From NCBI RefSeq assembly GCF_900129725.1, contig NZ_FQWQ01000003.1, forward strand, positions 530,686 to 594,685: DNA of 64,000 bases, written 5' to 3'. Both the position numbers and the translations under genes were made by a program. This DNA is from Chryseolinea serpens (GTDB lineage: Bacteria > Bacteroidota > Bacteroidia > Cytophagales > Cyclobacteriaceae). How positions within the stretch are numbered: the stretch's first letter is position 1; every line of letters starts with the position of its first letter. Shown in pieces: positions 17,459 to 28,600 of the stretch. The notes under the pieces are model-generated. The model searched no databases and was not told the origin of the DNA. It worked only from the letters and a program-made list of their open reading frames with translations.

Positions 17459-20400
17459 TGTTTTATTTCGAACAACCTGGCCTGTTCATTATTTCTTACC
17501 ACGAGCACATATTTCTTGCCCCCCTGTTCAATCAGCTTCATGTGACGGATTTGTCCTTCTAAAAAGAAGCCGGAATGCGAGGACGGAATGAGACTGGGAT
17601 GATGCTCTCCAACACCCTGCCACACCTGCCCATGGCTGGCGTCGTAGCGACCCAGTTCAGGAAGCACATCATAAAAATTTCCACCGAGAATAAGTTCGGG
17701 TTGCTGATCGCCCGAAAGGTCCGTCGCGATGGCGGCATGCACCGGTGAGAGTTGGGCCATGAAGGGGAGGACTTTCCAGGAGAAAGATCCTGCGCCGTTG
17801 TTCAGCAATATGCCGGTCTGTGATTGATGCACCGTTTTTTTGGTCGCTGCCTCCAACTCGGCGGGCAGGAAAATTTCGTGGATGTTCTTGCCGGCGTAGG
17901 TATTGTTCTTCACAAATCGCTTTTTGATAATGGGCAGTTGCTTTTCCAGGTCCTGCTTCAAAACCATGGGATAGTTCTTGCCGTCTTGCCCCACGCAGGT
18001 GATGACTTGCTCGACGGCACCGTTGTGATCAAAATCGGCCACCCATAACTCTGCGGGGTGGAGCGAGTCTGCGCGCAAGCGGCTGTTCACGCCGGCGTTT
18101 CCGAGGATAAAATCCTGGTCACCATCCTGGTCGATGTCGCTTTTCACGATACAATTCCACCAGCCATCGGCAGCGGGGATGGGATTGCTTTTTGAAAAGC
18201 TCTTGCCCTTCATGTTTTTATAGAGCGTGACGTCCATCCAATCGCCCACCACCATGAGATCAAGAAAGCCATCGCGGTCAACATCGTCCCACACTGCGCC
18301 GGTGATCATGCCGGTGACGCCGGGGGAGAAGTAGCGTTTGGTGTAGTTCTTAAATTGTCCGTGGCCGTTGTTCACGAGAAGATAGCTTGGGGCATCCAGG
18401 CCGTATTCACCGGGCAAAAGTCTGCTTCCAACAAACAGATCTACATCACCATCGTTGTCGAAGTCACCCGGGGCCACACACGAGCCGCTGGCGAGGAGCG
18501 GGGGGAGTTCCTGGGAGACCGTAAAGTTTCCTTTGCCGTCGTTGATAAAAAGCTGGTCGGCAAGGTTTGCGTTGTCGCGATCGAATTCGTTGCTGCCGGT
18601 GGCTACAAAGAGGTCGAGATCGTGATCGTTGTCGGCGTCGAACAGACACAAGTCTGCGGGTTCTGTTTGTGTGAAGGCGTCGAAGACTTTTGGTTTGCTT
18701 TCGCGGAATGTGAAATTGGCTTGCTGCAACCAAACGCTGATGGGTTGACCCACCGCTCCACCAAACACCACGTCGACGAGACCATCGCCGTTCAAGTCAC
18801 CACAATCCACCGCCGGGCCTGGGGTGGAGTACTTTTGTTTTAGGAGGGGGTCGCGATAGAAATCCACGTATTCGTTTTCATGGTGGCGATAGTTCAATTT
18901 TGATCTTTCGGTGATGTCTTCCAGAAGCACATGCTCTGGCGTCGTCGGGATTGTTTTTGATCCCGCGACGGCGTTGGCATGAGAAAACGTCAACAAGGTA
19001 TCCACCGGTACGTGACGAAGGGTCTGCACAAGATTATCCGGCCACCGAATGCTTATCGAATCGATCACGATGAATTGTCCCACGCCGGCCACGATTTTGT
19101 TGTCCACAGAAGACTGAAACCCGCGGCTGGGCATTTGCTCAAAGGTGAGGTGTTGGTCGCCGGCAAACAGATCGATGCGCGTGCCAATGCCAAACGTATT
19201 TTTTGAATAGCCTTGCAGCGTCATGCTCACCGAATGCCCAAGACCACGTTCGCGTGTTTTGTTTTTATAGACGGAAGCAAAAGCATTCACATTGTTCACC
19301 ACCATATCGAGGTCGCCGTCGTTGTCCAGGTCACCATAGGCGGCGCCGTTGGAAAATCCAGGTCCTTCCAAGCCCCATGGTTTGGAGACATTTTCAAATT
19401 GAAGATCGTGACGGTTGTGGAAGCAATAGTTTGGCACCGGGCGCGACGGCATGCTGTCGACCATCACCTTGTAGTTTATCTTGCCTTCCCTGCGCTGTTG
19501 CATGGCTGTCGTCTCGTCGGCCAGGAATTTCAGGAAGTCGATGTCCGTTAGGTCCTTGGAAATTCCATTGGCGACGAAAATATCCTTCCAGCCATCGTTG
19601 TCCATGTCAAAGATGAGTGCTCCCCAACTCCAATCGGTGGCCTCTACTTTACTCGCGCGCGCTACTTCGCTAAAGGTCCCATCCTGGTTGTTGACCTGGA
19701 GCATGTTTTGGGTGATCTGGTGATGATAGTCGCGGGATAATTTTAATGCGTAGAGGTCATAGCCTTCATAGCTCATCACCTGCTTGAGATGCTTATCGTC
19801 GCCGGGCAGCATGTCGGTCACAAACAGATCGAGGAAGCCGTCGTTGTTGATGTCGGCCAGGTCGGCGCCCATAGACGCGTGACTGATGTGGCCCATGCTG
19901 GATTTCAGCTGCTCGGAGAACGTGCCGTCGTGATGGTTGATGTAGAGATAGTCGTGTTCGTAAAAATCGTTGGAGATAAACATGTCGGGCCAGCCATCGT
20001 TGTTTACGTCGCCCACCGTTACGCCCAACCCAAACCCGATCACGCTGCCATAGATGCCGGCTTGTTCGCTGACGTCGACAAACTTGCCATTATCGTTTCG
20101 AAGCAGTTTGTGTCCTCCCAGGGGATCGCGTTCATTGCGCAGGTTTCGGTAGGCCAGTTTGGCGATGGGCATGAAGCTGTTGTTCACGATGTAGGCATCG
20201 AGGTCGCCATCGCGGTCGTAGTCGAAGAACGCGGCGTGGGTGGAGAAGCCACGGTCGTCGAGGCCGTAGGCTTGGGCTGATTCCGTAAAGGTTTGGTCGC
20301 CGTTGTTGATGAACAGCTCATTGGCGCGGTCGTCGTTGGGAAGATTTCCGGCGTTGCATACATAAATATCTAAAAGTCCGTCGCCATTAACGTCGGCCAT

Positions 20401-20775
20401 CGTCACCCCGGTGCTCCATCCCCGTTTGCCTTTGACGCCGGCTTTGTCGGTGATGTCGTCAAAAGTAAAATTTCCCTTGTTGAGATAAAGTTTGCTGTCG
20501 GCCATGTTGGATACGAGGAAGATATCCGAAAGTCCGTCGTTGTTGATATCACCGATCGCCACGCCGCCGCCGTTGTAGAAATTCCGGTACGTCAGGATAT
20601 TGAGGGCCTCGGAGTTGGCGATGTTGTTTTGAAATTGAATATGGGAACGTTCGGGCGCGATTTCCTCGAACAGCGGGTCGTCCATCTTCTTAGTCTCCTG
20701 ATGGCTGCACGCGAACAGGAATAGCATGGGTATGAGCGCGAGATGACGTATTACTTTTTTTAGTGGTGTTTTCAT
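17425..20775 (-). CDS. FG-GAP/VCBS repeat lipoprotein with ASPIC/UnbV domain
   Basis: The 1116-residue lipoprotein (lipobox FLFAC, Cys23) contains many FG-GAP blades with calcium loops such as DINNDGLSD, DVNGDGLLD and DYDRDGDLD, giving beta-propellers, and an ASPIC/UnbV module at about 515-605 (GIGTRIDLFAG, ISIRWPDN). A second series of blades fills the C-terminal half. Such CRTAC1-like proteins accompany SusC/SusD pairs in Bacteroidota and should be surface or outer-membrane proteins; the ligand is unknown. The ATG overlaps the stop of its upstream paralogue by four bases. Confidence 0.88.
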   Translation of the reverse strand: MKTPLKKVIRHLALIPMLFLFACSHQETKKMDDPLFEEIAPERSHIQFQNNIANSEALNILTYRNFYNGGGVAIGDINNDGLSDIFLVSNMADSKLYLNKGNFTFDDITDKAGVKGKRGWSTGVTMADVNGDGLLDIYVCNAGNLPNDDRANELFINNGDQTFTESAQAYGLDDRGFSTHAAFFDYDRDGDLDAYIVNNSFMPIAKLAYRNLRNERDPLGGHKLLRNDNGKFVDVSEQAGIYGSVIGFGLGVTVGDVNNDGWPDMFISNDFYEHDYLYINHHDGTFSEQLKSSMGHISHASMGADLADINNDGFLDLFVTDMLPGDDKHLKQVMSYEGYDLYALKLSRDYHHQITQNMLQVNNQDGTFSEVARASKVEATDWSWGALIFDMDNDGWKDIFVANGISKDLTDIDFLKFLADETTAMQQRREGKINYKVMVDSMPSRPVPNYCFHNRHDLQFENVSKPWGLEGPGFSNGAAYGDLDNDGDLDMVVNNVNAFASVYKNKTRERGLGHSVSMTLQGYSKNTFGIGTRIDLFAGDQHLTFEQMPSRGFQSSVDNKIVAGVGQFIVIDSISIRWPDNLVQTLRHVPVDTLLTFSHANAVAGSKTIPTTPEHVLLEDITERSKLNYRHHENEYVDFYRDPLLKQKYSTPGPAVDCGDLNGDGLVDVVFGGAVGQPISVWLQQANFTFRESKPKVFDAFTQTEPADLCLFDADNDHDLDLFVATGSNEFDRDNANLADQLFINDGKGNFTVSQELPPLLASGSCVAPGDFDNDGDVDLFVGSRLLPGEYGLDAPSYLLVNNGHGQFKNYTKRYFSPGVTGMITGAVWDDVDRDGFLDLMVVGDWMDVTLYKNMKGKSFSKSNPIPAADGWWNCIVKSDIDQDGDQDFILGNAGVNSRLRADSLHPAELWVADFDHNGAVEQVITCVGQDGKNYPMVLKQDLEKQLPIIKKRFVKNNTYAGKNIHEIFLPAELEAATKKTVHQSQTGILLNNGAGSFSWKVLPFMAQLSPVHAAIATDLSGDQQPELILGGNFYDVLPELGRYDASHGQVWQGVGEHHPSLIPSSHSGFFLEGQIRHMKLIEQGGKKYVLVVRNNEQARLFEIKHQDNTTAISGK

Positions 20776-23700
20776 TTTGCTAAAATTCTCAACTGCAGGG
20801 AATCGTTGTTATGGGCGAAGAGAAAGCCCCGGCGGCCATTTCCCAACAGGATGGGTTTTATGTTTCTGACTTCCTTTCTGTCGGTCAAGCCTGTAGCGTT
20901 TGCCGTGGCGGCAAGAAAGGATCCTTTTCCATCGCCCAACAGCACTGTGCCTCTGCCAGCAAGATAGGCGCCCTGCAGGGGGCTTGCGGCAGTGGTGTTT
21001 CCAGCCAGAAGCAGATCTTCATGTCCGTCGCCATTGAGATCTTTCGCCACGATGGAAAATATTTTCGTGCGCTGTGCGGCATCGGGTAAAGCCTTGGCTA
21101 TAAATTTCCCATTTCTGTTTTCGAAATACAAGGATGCAAACTGGTCGACGCTCGCTTTCGCGGGATACGAAAAGCCGATCTGCTTCGACAAGTCTTCCAT
21201 CGTGATCTTGGAATAGCTTTTATGGGTGGGGAAGATCTCTTTAAAGTTGTCGGGCATCACGCTCATCATTTCGCTCCATTGCGCCAGGGGATAAACCTTG
21301 CCGTCGAAGGTTTCGCGTGCGGTGATGGAAAGACTTCTCTTGCCGGGCAGTTGAATGTCGGTTTGGAAGAGCCACAGGGTTTTATAACCGGCGTATAACA
21401 CGGAGTTAAAGCCTAAATTCCCTGCGGCAAAATCCACATCCCCATCGTTGTCAAAATCGCCGGCGGCAAGGCCTTTCCAAAACCCATTGAGATTTTTGAT
21501 CGGGGAGGTGTCGTCCAGCAGGGAAGATTCTTTTAAGGTTCCGTTTTCATTGATGAACAGCCTGACCGGCATCCAATCTCCAGCCACAATCAAATCAGCG
21601 TCGTTGTCTTTGTCGATGTCCAGCCATTGTGCGTCGGTGATCATGCCCAGGGCACCCATCCCAGGATAGTGGATACTCTGGTCGGTGAACTTTCCGTGCC
21701 CGTCGTTGATGAGCATGAATGAACTCGCCGGTGTGCCATATTGAAAGGGAACAATTCTTCCGCCCACAAAAAGATCGATGTCGCCGTCTTTGTCGATGTC
21801 GCACGGCCGCACACAACTTTTATTCTGAAGGAGCTTGGGGAGGGCGGCCTCATCGCGACTGAAATTGCCCTGACCGTCGTTCCGGTAAAGCCGGTCCTGC
21901 TGATTTTCCATCGTGCCGTAGAACTCATTGCCGCCGGAGACAACATAGAGGTCCAGATCTTTATCGTTGTCGACATCGACGAAAGTCGCATCGACATCTT
22001 CAAATACGGCGTCCTTGTCAAAGGCCGGTTGCCGATGAGGTTGAAAACTTCCATCACCTTGCTGGAGAAACAGCGCTCCGACCTGGTGCTTGGCACCCCC
22101 CACATAATAATCTTCCCTGCCATCACCGTTCACATCCCCCACCGCTAAGGCAGGTCCTTCCCGTGACACCAGAAAAGGAATCAGCGGCTCACGATAGAAA
22201 TCGAAGTATTCGTTTTCTTTATGCCGGTAGGGTTGGGTTGGACCTTCTTCAAATAAACCCCGTTCAGTCACACGCGGTAATAAAGGTTTCTTCAGGCTTG
22301 CCGTTTTTTCATCGATGACCAACGTTGTGTTCGATTTCAGTCCTTCCAGTTTTTGAGTCTTTCCCGAAGGCCATTGCACGATGAGACTATCCACCGTCGC
22401 CCTGTCTTTTAAACCAAAAAAGAGATCGGTACTAACCGCCGAGAGAAACCCACGCGTCGGCATGACCTGTAACTTCTGCTGTGTGCCCTTGACAAAGAGA
22501 TGCACAACCGCGCCAATGCCGGCTGTGTTTTTGCCTTCACCCGCAAGTCGAACCGTTAAGTAATTGGAATTTCCGTTTTCGCGTGTATGATTTTTATAGA
22601 CCGCCGCCGGGCCGTTGATCGTGTTGGTGATCACATCCAGGTCGCCGTCGTTGTCGAGGTCTGCATACACTGCCCCACTCGCATAACCGGGAAGATCCGT
22701 GCCCCACGGCTGACTCCTGTCCTGGAAATGTGTGCCATCGATATTTTCAAAAATACGGGAAGTTGCGCGGCCGTCGGGCATCATGTCGAAAGCCTTTTTT
22801 CGATGGACGTCGCTCAGGTCCACTGCATAACGGAGAGAATCTTTGTGGGCAAAGTCGAGATAGTCGAGGTCGTTCAAGGCCTTGGGAATGCCGGCGGTGA
22901 CGAAGATATCTTTTTGCCCGTCGTTGTTAAAATCGGCCAGGAGTGTCGACCAACTCCAGCCGGTGGCATAAACGCCTGCGGAAATGGATTGCTCGGAAAA
23001 GTTTTTTCCGGCGTTGTTGATTTGCAAAGCATTGTGCGAGAACTGGGGTGAATAGTGGTAACTTTTTTTATAGCTGAAAAGCTCCCACGGATCTTCCGTG
23101 ATCGTCACTTTCTCCAGGGCGTCGCCGTCGGCCCGGATATCGAGGGTCATCACGTCGTCGAATCCGTCGTTGTTGATATCGGCGATGTCGCTGCCGCGGG
23201 TATAGCGCGAGAAATAATCAAAGAAATTTTTGCCCTGCTCTTTGAACGTCCCGTTCTGCTGATTGATATAGACTTCGTCGCCTTCATAAAAATCATTGCC
23301 CACATAGAGATCTTCCCATCCATCGTTGTTCAGGTCGCCGATAGACAATCCCAACCCATAACTCAACGATGCCGTGTCGATGCCGGCATCAACAGACACG
23401 TCCTTGAATGTGTCGTTGTCATTTCTGAACAGGTGATCGACGGCGGCGTGATCGGTTAACGTTTGGCCCATCGCACGGTCATAGGAACGCGCAACGTGTT
23501 TAGCGTGGGTGAGGAGATAGAGGTCGAGGTCGCCGTCGTGGTCATAGTCAAAAAAAGCAGATTGTGTGGCCATGCCCGAAAAGTCGAGGCCATAGCGATC
23601 GGCTTGTTCGGTGAAAGACTTGTCGTGGTTGTTGATGTAGAGTTCGTTGGAACCTTCCAGGCCGTTGAAGTTCCCGAGGGCGCAAACATAAATGTCAAGC

Positions 23701-24092
23701 CAACCGTCGCCGTTCACATCGGCCAGGGTAACGCCCGTCTTCCATTCGGAAAACCCTTCGATGCCGGCGTCATGCGAGATATCTTCAAATTTGAAATTGC
23801 CTTTATTCAGATAAAGCTTGTTGGCGCCGTGGTTGGACACCAGGAATACGTCGACCAGTCCGTCGTTGTTAATGTCGCCGGTAGCGACACCACCGCCATT
23901 GTAATAATAAAGATACTCCACCACCGACAGTTTGCCGAGTTGCTCGGGCACAACATTCACAAAGCCGATGTGTGTCGCGGATGAATCCACGCGTTCAAAT
24001 AGAGTGGGTTCTTTCCGCTCTGGAGCGCAGCGCTGAAACATGCCGATAGACAAGAGTCCGGAGAGAAAAATGATCGCATTCCAAAGTTTCAT
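20772..24092 (-). CDS. FG-GAP/VCBS repeat lipoprotein with ASPIC/UnbV domain
   Basis: The 1106-residue paralogue of the next gene begins at ATG 24092 (MKLWNAIIFLSG) and has a lipobox-like MFQRC with Cys22; a TTG at 24110 would place the start in the upstream terminator. It has the same plan: N-terminal blades (DINNDGLVDV, DVNGDGWLDI), an ASPIC/UnbV module around 515-600 (GIGAVVHLFV, IVQWPSGKTQKL), then more blades. It lies downstream of SusD, separated by a terminator, so its expression may be a fraction of the SusC/SusD level. Confidence 0.88.
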   Translation of the reverse strand: MKLWNAIIFLSGLLSIGMFQRCAPERKEPTLFERVDSSATHIGFVNVVPEQLGKLSVVEYLYYYNGGGVATGDINNDGLVDVFLVSNHGANKLYLNKGNFKFEDISHDAGIEGFSEWKTGVTLADVNGDGWLDIYVCALGNFNGLEGSNELYINNHDKSFTEQADRYGLDFSGMATQSAFFDYDHDGDLDLYLLTHAKHVARSYDRAMGQTLTDHAAVDHLFRNDNDTFKDVSVDAGIDTASLSYGLGLSIGDLNNDGWEDLYVGNDFYEGDEVYINQQNGTFKEQGKNFFDYFSRYTRGSDIADINNDGFDDVMTLDIRADGDALEKVTITEDPWELFSYKKSYHYSPQFSHNALQINNAGKNFSEQSISAGVYATGWSWSTLLADFNNDGQKDIFVTAGIPKALNDLDYLDFAHKDSLRYAVDLSDVHRKKAFDMMPDGRATSRIFENIDGTHFQDRSQPWGTDLPGYASGAVYADLDNDGDLDVITNTINGPAAVYKNHTRENGNSNYLTVRLAGEGKNTAGIGAVVHLFVKGTQQKLQVMPTRGFLSAVSTDLFFGLKDRATVDSLIVQWPSGKTQKLEGLKSNTTLVIDEKTASLKKPLLPRVTERGLFEEGPTQPYRHKENEYFDFYREPLIPFLVSREGPALAVGDVNGDGREDYYVGGAKHQVGALFLQQGDGSFQPHRQPAFDKDAVFEDVDATFVDVDNDKDLDLYVVSGGNEFYGTMENQQDRLYRNDGQGNFSRDEAALPKLLQNKSCVRPCDIDKDGDIDLFVGGRIVPFQYGTPASSFMLINDGHGKFTDQSIHYPGMGALGMITDAQWLDIDKDNDADLIVAGDWMPVRLFINENGTLKESSLLDDTSPIKNLNGFWKGLAAGDFDNDGDVDFAAGNLGFNSVLYAGYKTLWLFQTDIQLPGKRSLSITARETFDGKVYPLAQWSEMMSVMPDNFKEIFPTHKSYSKITMEDLSKQIGFSYPAKASVDQFASLYFENRNGKFIAKALPDAAQRTKIFSIVAKDLNGDGHEDLLLAGNTTAASPLQGAYLAGRGTVLLGDGKGSFLAATANATGLTDRKEVRNIKPILLGNGRRGFLFAHNNDSLQLRILAK

Positions 24093-24100
24093 AGCAGCAG

Positions 24101-24136
24101 CAAAAAACAAAAAGAACCGGGAGAATCCCGGTTCTT
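24101..24136 (-). terminator. Intrinsic terminator after susD
   Basis: On the minus strand an 11-base perfect stem (24126-24136 with 24112-24122) with a three-base loop is followed by TTTTTGTTTTTTG. It lies 31 bases after the SusD stop and directly before the ATG of the VCBS gene, so it should lower expression of the two propeller lipoproteins. Confidence 0.88.
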
Positions 24137-24170
24137 GTAAGCATTTATTCGATCGGAAAGGAGAGACAAA

Positions 24171-25658
24171 TTATTGCGGATAGCCCGGATTTTGAGTGAG
24201 GTTGGGGTTTAGCGCAATCTGGCTTTGTGGAATAGGGAAAAGCCGCAGGTAGTCCTGTGTAACAGGTTTGAAGCCCCAGGCATTCTCAAATTTTCCAAAG
24301 CGGATCAAGTCCTGGCGACGGTGATATTCCCATGCGAGTTCGCGACCACGCTCGGCGAGGATGTCGTCGAGGGTGAGGGTTGAGAAACCGTCTACACCTC
24401 TTTTTGTGCGTACGGCATTCACATCATCCAAGGCCTCTCCTAAGTGACCCAATCGCTGGTGGGCTTCACCACGCATGAGGTATACATCCGAGATGCGGAA
24501 GATCACAAAGTCGTTGCTCATATCAAATGTAGCACCGCGCTCCACTTCATATTTCACACTGCGATAGCCTGCCAGACGGGCATCGGGACCCGCGGGCATT
24601 TTGAAAGAAGGAATTTCCTTGGTGAGGATGGCGGGTTGCGTGTCGTCAAACAACGCTTCGCCACTGGAGCTGTAGATCTGACCGGTCAGCCACATTTGTC
24701 TCCGTACATCGTCCGGTTCGAACGTATCGTAGAACTCGGCATAGGTGCAATAGCCATTCCAGGGAGCGGAACCCAGATCGTAGGTTAACTGATGCAGATA
24801 ATGTAGGGTGGACATTTGTAGGTAGAGGCCGGTGCGTTTGGATTTGTCAAACGGCGTCGACAAAATGATCTCAGGCGAGTTTTCGTTGTTCACACTGAAC
24901 GTAGAAAGGAAATCGCCAGCAATGATGAATTTTCCCGGCTGGATAATGCTGTCGCATTGCGCGATCGCATTGGCCCATTGTGGGGTGCCGGTGTAGACTT
25001 CCGCATTGAGATAAAGCTTGGCCAGGATCATGTGCGCCACATACTTCGACATGCGACCATACTTTGCCCGCACATCCGTAGAAAGGTAGGGCAGCGCTGC
25101 CAGCAATTCTTTCTCTACATAATCATAAACCTCTTTGCGGCTGCTTTGCTTAGGAGTGTCACCAGCGGTCTCGTCGGCGATAAGCACGTTGCCAAAGTTA
25201 TCGAGGGCCACATAGTGGTAGAAGGCGCGGAGGGTTTTTAGCTCGGCCTGTGCCTCGGGACTTTGAAAGCCAGGGTTGGTGATCTTTTGATTTACCTTGG
25301 CAATATTTCCATAAACAAAGCTCCACATATTGTCGAAGCCATAGAAGTTGGTGGGCCACGTGTGTTCGGTCATGAACTTCCATTCCGGTTCGCCCCAGTC
25401 GCCACCACGCGTGGGAGCAAGCTCTTCGTCGGTCACGCAATTCAAGAGCTCGAATGTAGAAAAATAGCTCCCCAACCCGGTATACAGCGGGCCGATGAGG
25501 GTGTTCAGCTGCCCTTCGGTCTTTCCGTATTGGTCTTGAGGGACTTGGTCATAGACCGTTTCACCCAGGTCCGTACAGCCGAGGTTGAAGCCGATCAACA
25601 GTATCGAAGCGTAGGCAACTTTTCTTTTGATAGCCAGAAAATTTTTCATAGTCGTCAT
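24171..25658 (-). CDS. SusD/RagB-family substrate-binding lipoprotein
   Basis: The 495-residue lipoprotein has a lipobox with Cys28 (GFNLGCTD) and the SusD fold: N-terminal TPR-like helices (ALLPYLSTD region with SRKEVYDYVEKE) and the C-terminal motifs YLMRGEAHQRLG and ILAERGRELAWEYHRRQDLIRFG, which are highly conserved in the family. It caps the SusC pore and binds the ligand at the cell surface. It is encoded nine bases after SusC. No glycan-degrading enzyme is nearby. Confidence 0.95.
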   Translation of the reverse strand: MTTMKNFLAIKRKVAYASILLIGFNLGCTDLGETVYDQVPQDQYGKTEGQLNTLIGPLYTGLGSYFSTFELLNCVTDEELAPTRGGDWGEPEWKFMTEHTWPTNFYGFDNMWSFVYGNIAKVNQKITNPGFQSPEAQAELKTLRAFYHYVALDNFGNVLIADETAGDTPKQSSRKEVYDYVEKELLAALPYLSTDVRAKYGRMSKYVAHMILAKLYLNAEVYTGTPQWANAIAQCDSIIQPGKFIIAGDFLSTFSVNNENSPEIILSTPFDKSKRTGLYLQMSTLHYLHQLTYDLGSAPWNGYCTYAEFYDTFEPDDVRRQMWLTGQIYSSSGEALFDDTQPAILTKEIPSFKMPAGPDARLAGYRSVKYEVERGATFDMSNDFVIFRISDVYLMRGEAHQRLGHLGEALDDVNAVRTKRGVDGFSTLTLDDILAERGRELAWEYHRRQDLIRFGKFENAWGFKPVTQDYLRLFPIPQSQIALNPNLTQNPGYPQ

Positions 25659-25667
25659 TTTTGAGCG

Positions 25668-28600
25668 TTAAAAAGTAAGGTTAACACCAAGCTGGAAGGA
25701 TCTGGTTTTGGGATAGACGTTGCTATAGTCCATGCCAATACTGTTTGGCGTTATGTAATTGCCGCCCAGGTCGCCTTTAACCTCCAATTCGGGGTCTATT
25801 CCTTTGTAGGCCGTGATCACAAACAGATTGTTTCCGGCCACATACACGCGGGCGTTTTTAATGGTACTTCCGCCTACAGGGATGTTGTAGCCGAATTGCC
25901 AATTGTCGAGGCGAACGAACGAGCCGCTTTCCAGCCATTGGTCAGACAAACCGGGTATGCTGTAGTTTGCCGGATACTGATTGATGTCGCGGAGCATGTT
26001 GTTTTCCAGGATGCTTCCCGAAAGGGTCAGGTTAGACCGCATGTTGTTGATGATCTTGTTTCCAAAAACACCACGCAACTGGAAGGAAAAGTCGAAATGC
26101 TTATAGGTGAAACTGTTGATCCACGATGCGGTGGCCTTGGGAATGCCCGAACCTTTTTCAAACTTCTTGGCGCTGGCATAATCGGTGGTCACACCGCCGT
26201 CTTCGGTCTCGTACTGGATGAGGCCGTTTTCGTCATAGCCTCTGAAATGAGGAATATAAAATTCACCCATGGGATGGCCTTCACGCAATTGGGAAGCCGT
26301 GATCAGACCCAACCCACGACCGTTGAAGGCGTTGTATACAATTTGACCGGACTTGTAGTTGTCGCTGCTCAATTTCTCCACCACGTTTTTGAAGACCGAG
26401 CCTACCACCCGTGTATTCCACCGGAAGTTATCGCCGCTGATCACATCGCCACCCATCGACAACTCGATGCCCTTGTTCGACATCTCGCCAACGTTGGCCA
26501 ACTGCGTATTCACAAAGTAGTTCTTGCCATCCAACGGCACGGTGTAGTTATACAACATATCCTTGGTACGCTTGTCGTAGACTTCCAACGTTCCGGTAAC
26601 TTTTCCATCGAAAAGTTCAAAGTCCAATCCGATGTTCGTTTGCGACAACACTTCCCATTTCAAGTTGGGGTTTGCATTTTGTGTAATGTCAACACCCGGT
26701 AAGAACTGTTTTGAGATCGGGTCATAATAGACTGGCGCCTGTGTATCCGTGGCGTTCCCCGGATTACCATAGAGGAGTAGCGATCTATAGGGACCAATAC
26801 CTTCCGCGTTTCCAGTCTGGCCCCATCCGACGCGCAGTTTCAAATAATTGAGTGTGGTGCCGCCGGAAAGAAAGCCCTCATTGGAGAGCGTCCATCCCGC
26901 CGCCAGCGACGGGAAAGTGCCCCATTTGTTGTTGGCCCCGAATTTTGTACTACCATCGCGTCTCACGGTCGCCGTGATATTATACTTATCGCTCAGGTTC
27001 AAGGTGGCGCGTCCAAAAAATGCAATGATCGCGCTGGTATTCTTATACGAAGACACATAGTTGTTCTGTGGTCTGATAAGTGTCCCGGGGTACATTCCCA
27101 TATTGTTGTACCCGTATAGATTGTAGTGATCGATATCGGCCAGCGAGGCATCACCGATATTGTTCGACGCACCGAAGCCATCGTTGACAAAGCCCTGATA
27201 AGAATACCCACCCAACACGGTCAGGTTATTGGAGGCGCCAAAGTTCATCTTATACTGTGCGGTCAATTCCATGAGCTTGTTGTTGGCCTGCGCGTAGTTT
27301 TGAGAGACTTGACCCAACATGCCCAGGAAGGCTTTGGTGTTCACGTTATACGCTTCTGCGTTGCGGGCCTGTTCACTCTGCAAGGCGCCGTTCACGCCGA
27401 GGGTAAGTCCCTTTACGACCTCGTATTTTGCGTTTATGGCACCTACCAGAAGCGTGCTGTAATTCGGGTTTTTGTAGTTCTTCTGCATCGCTACAGGATT
27501 GTAGAGATCGAAGCTGCCGGGCACCTCATAGTAACTTCCGTCAGCATTTTGCACCGGCAGAGTAGGCAAGAACAAAATGGCGCGATTGATAACGTCGGAG
27601 TAGGTCAGATTCGAATTGATACGGGTGACGTTCAGGTTGTACTGAATCTGCAATTTGTCATTCAGCGCTTTTTGATCCACATTGATACGACCCGTGATCC
27701 GCTCGAAGTCCGTGTTTTTCACGATACCTTCACGCTTCATGTAGTTTAAAGAGCCGCGGTAGGAAAGCTGGGAAGTACCGCCCGCGACCGCTAGCTCGTG
27801 GTTGTTGGTGTATCCCGTACGGGTGATCTGTTTCATCCAGTCCGTGTTGTAGCCGTTCCCGTTGGCATCGGTGGGGAATTTTAAACCGTCGCTCAAAGAT
27901 GCCGCCCCCTTGATACGCGTCACTTCGGCCCGGTATTCATCGGCATTCATCAGGTCGAGGCGTTTGGAAATGTTTTCCATGCCGATGTAGTTGTTGAACG
28001 AAATGGTGGGCTTGCCGTCTTTGCCGCGTTTGGTGGTGATCATGATCACACCGTTGGCAGCGCGCGAGCCGTAGATAGCAGAGGCGCTGGCATCCTTCAA
28101 CACATCGATCTTGTCAATGTCAGAAGGAGAGATGCTGTTGATGGGCACGCCAATCACGCCGTCCACAACATAGAGCGGATCGCTCCCGCCGGCTAGCGAC
28201 GTGTAGCCTCTCAGTCGCACCGTGGGCGCTTGATTGGGATCTCCGGAAGGCTGCGTGATGTTTAAACCGGCCACTTTCCCTTGAATGGCTTGCAGCGGGT
28301 TGGGGTTGATCCCCGCATTAAAATCTTTTTGCGACAGGTTGGTGACTGAGCCAGTGAGGTCTTTCTTCTGAACCGTGCCATAGCCCACCACGATAACTTC
28401 TGCCAAAGACGTTGCATCCGGAACGAGACTGACGTTGATGCTGGTCTGGTTGCCTACCGCAACCTCCTGGCTAACATACCCAACAAAGGAAATCACCAGT
28501 GTGGTATTTTCTCCAACCGCCAGACTGAAATGACCCTCCGCGTCGGTGACCGTCCCCGACGACGAGCCTTTCACCAAAATGTTGGCCCCCGGAAGCTGCA

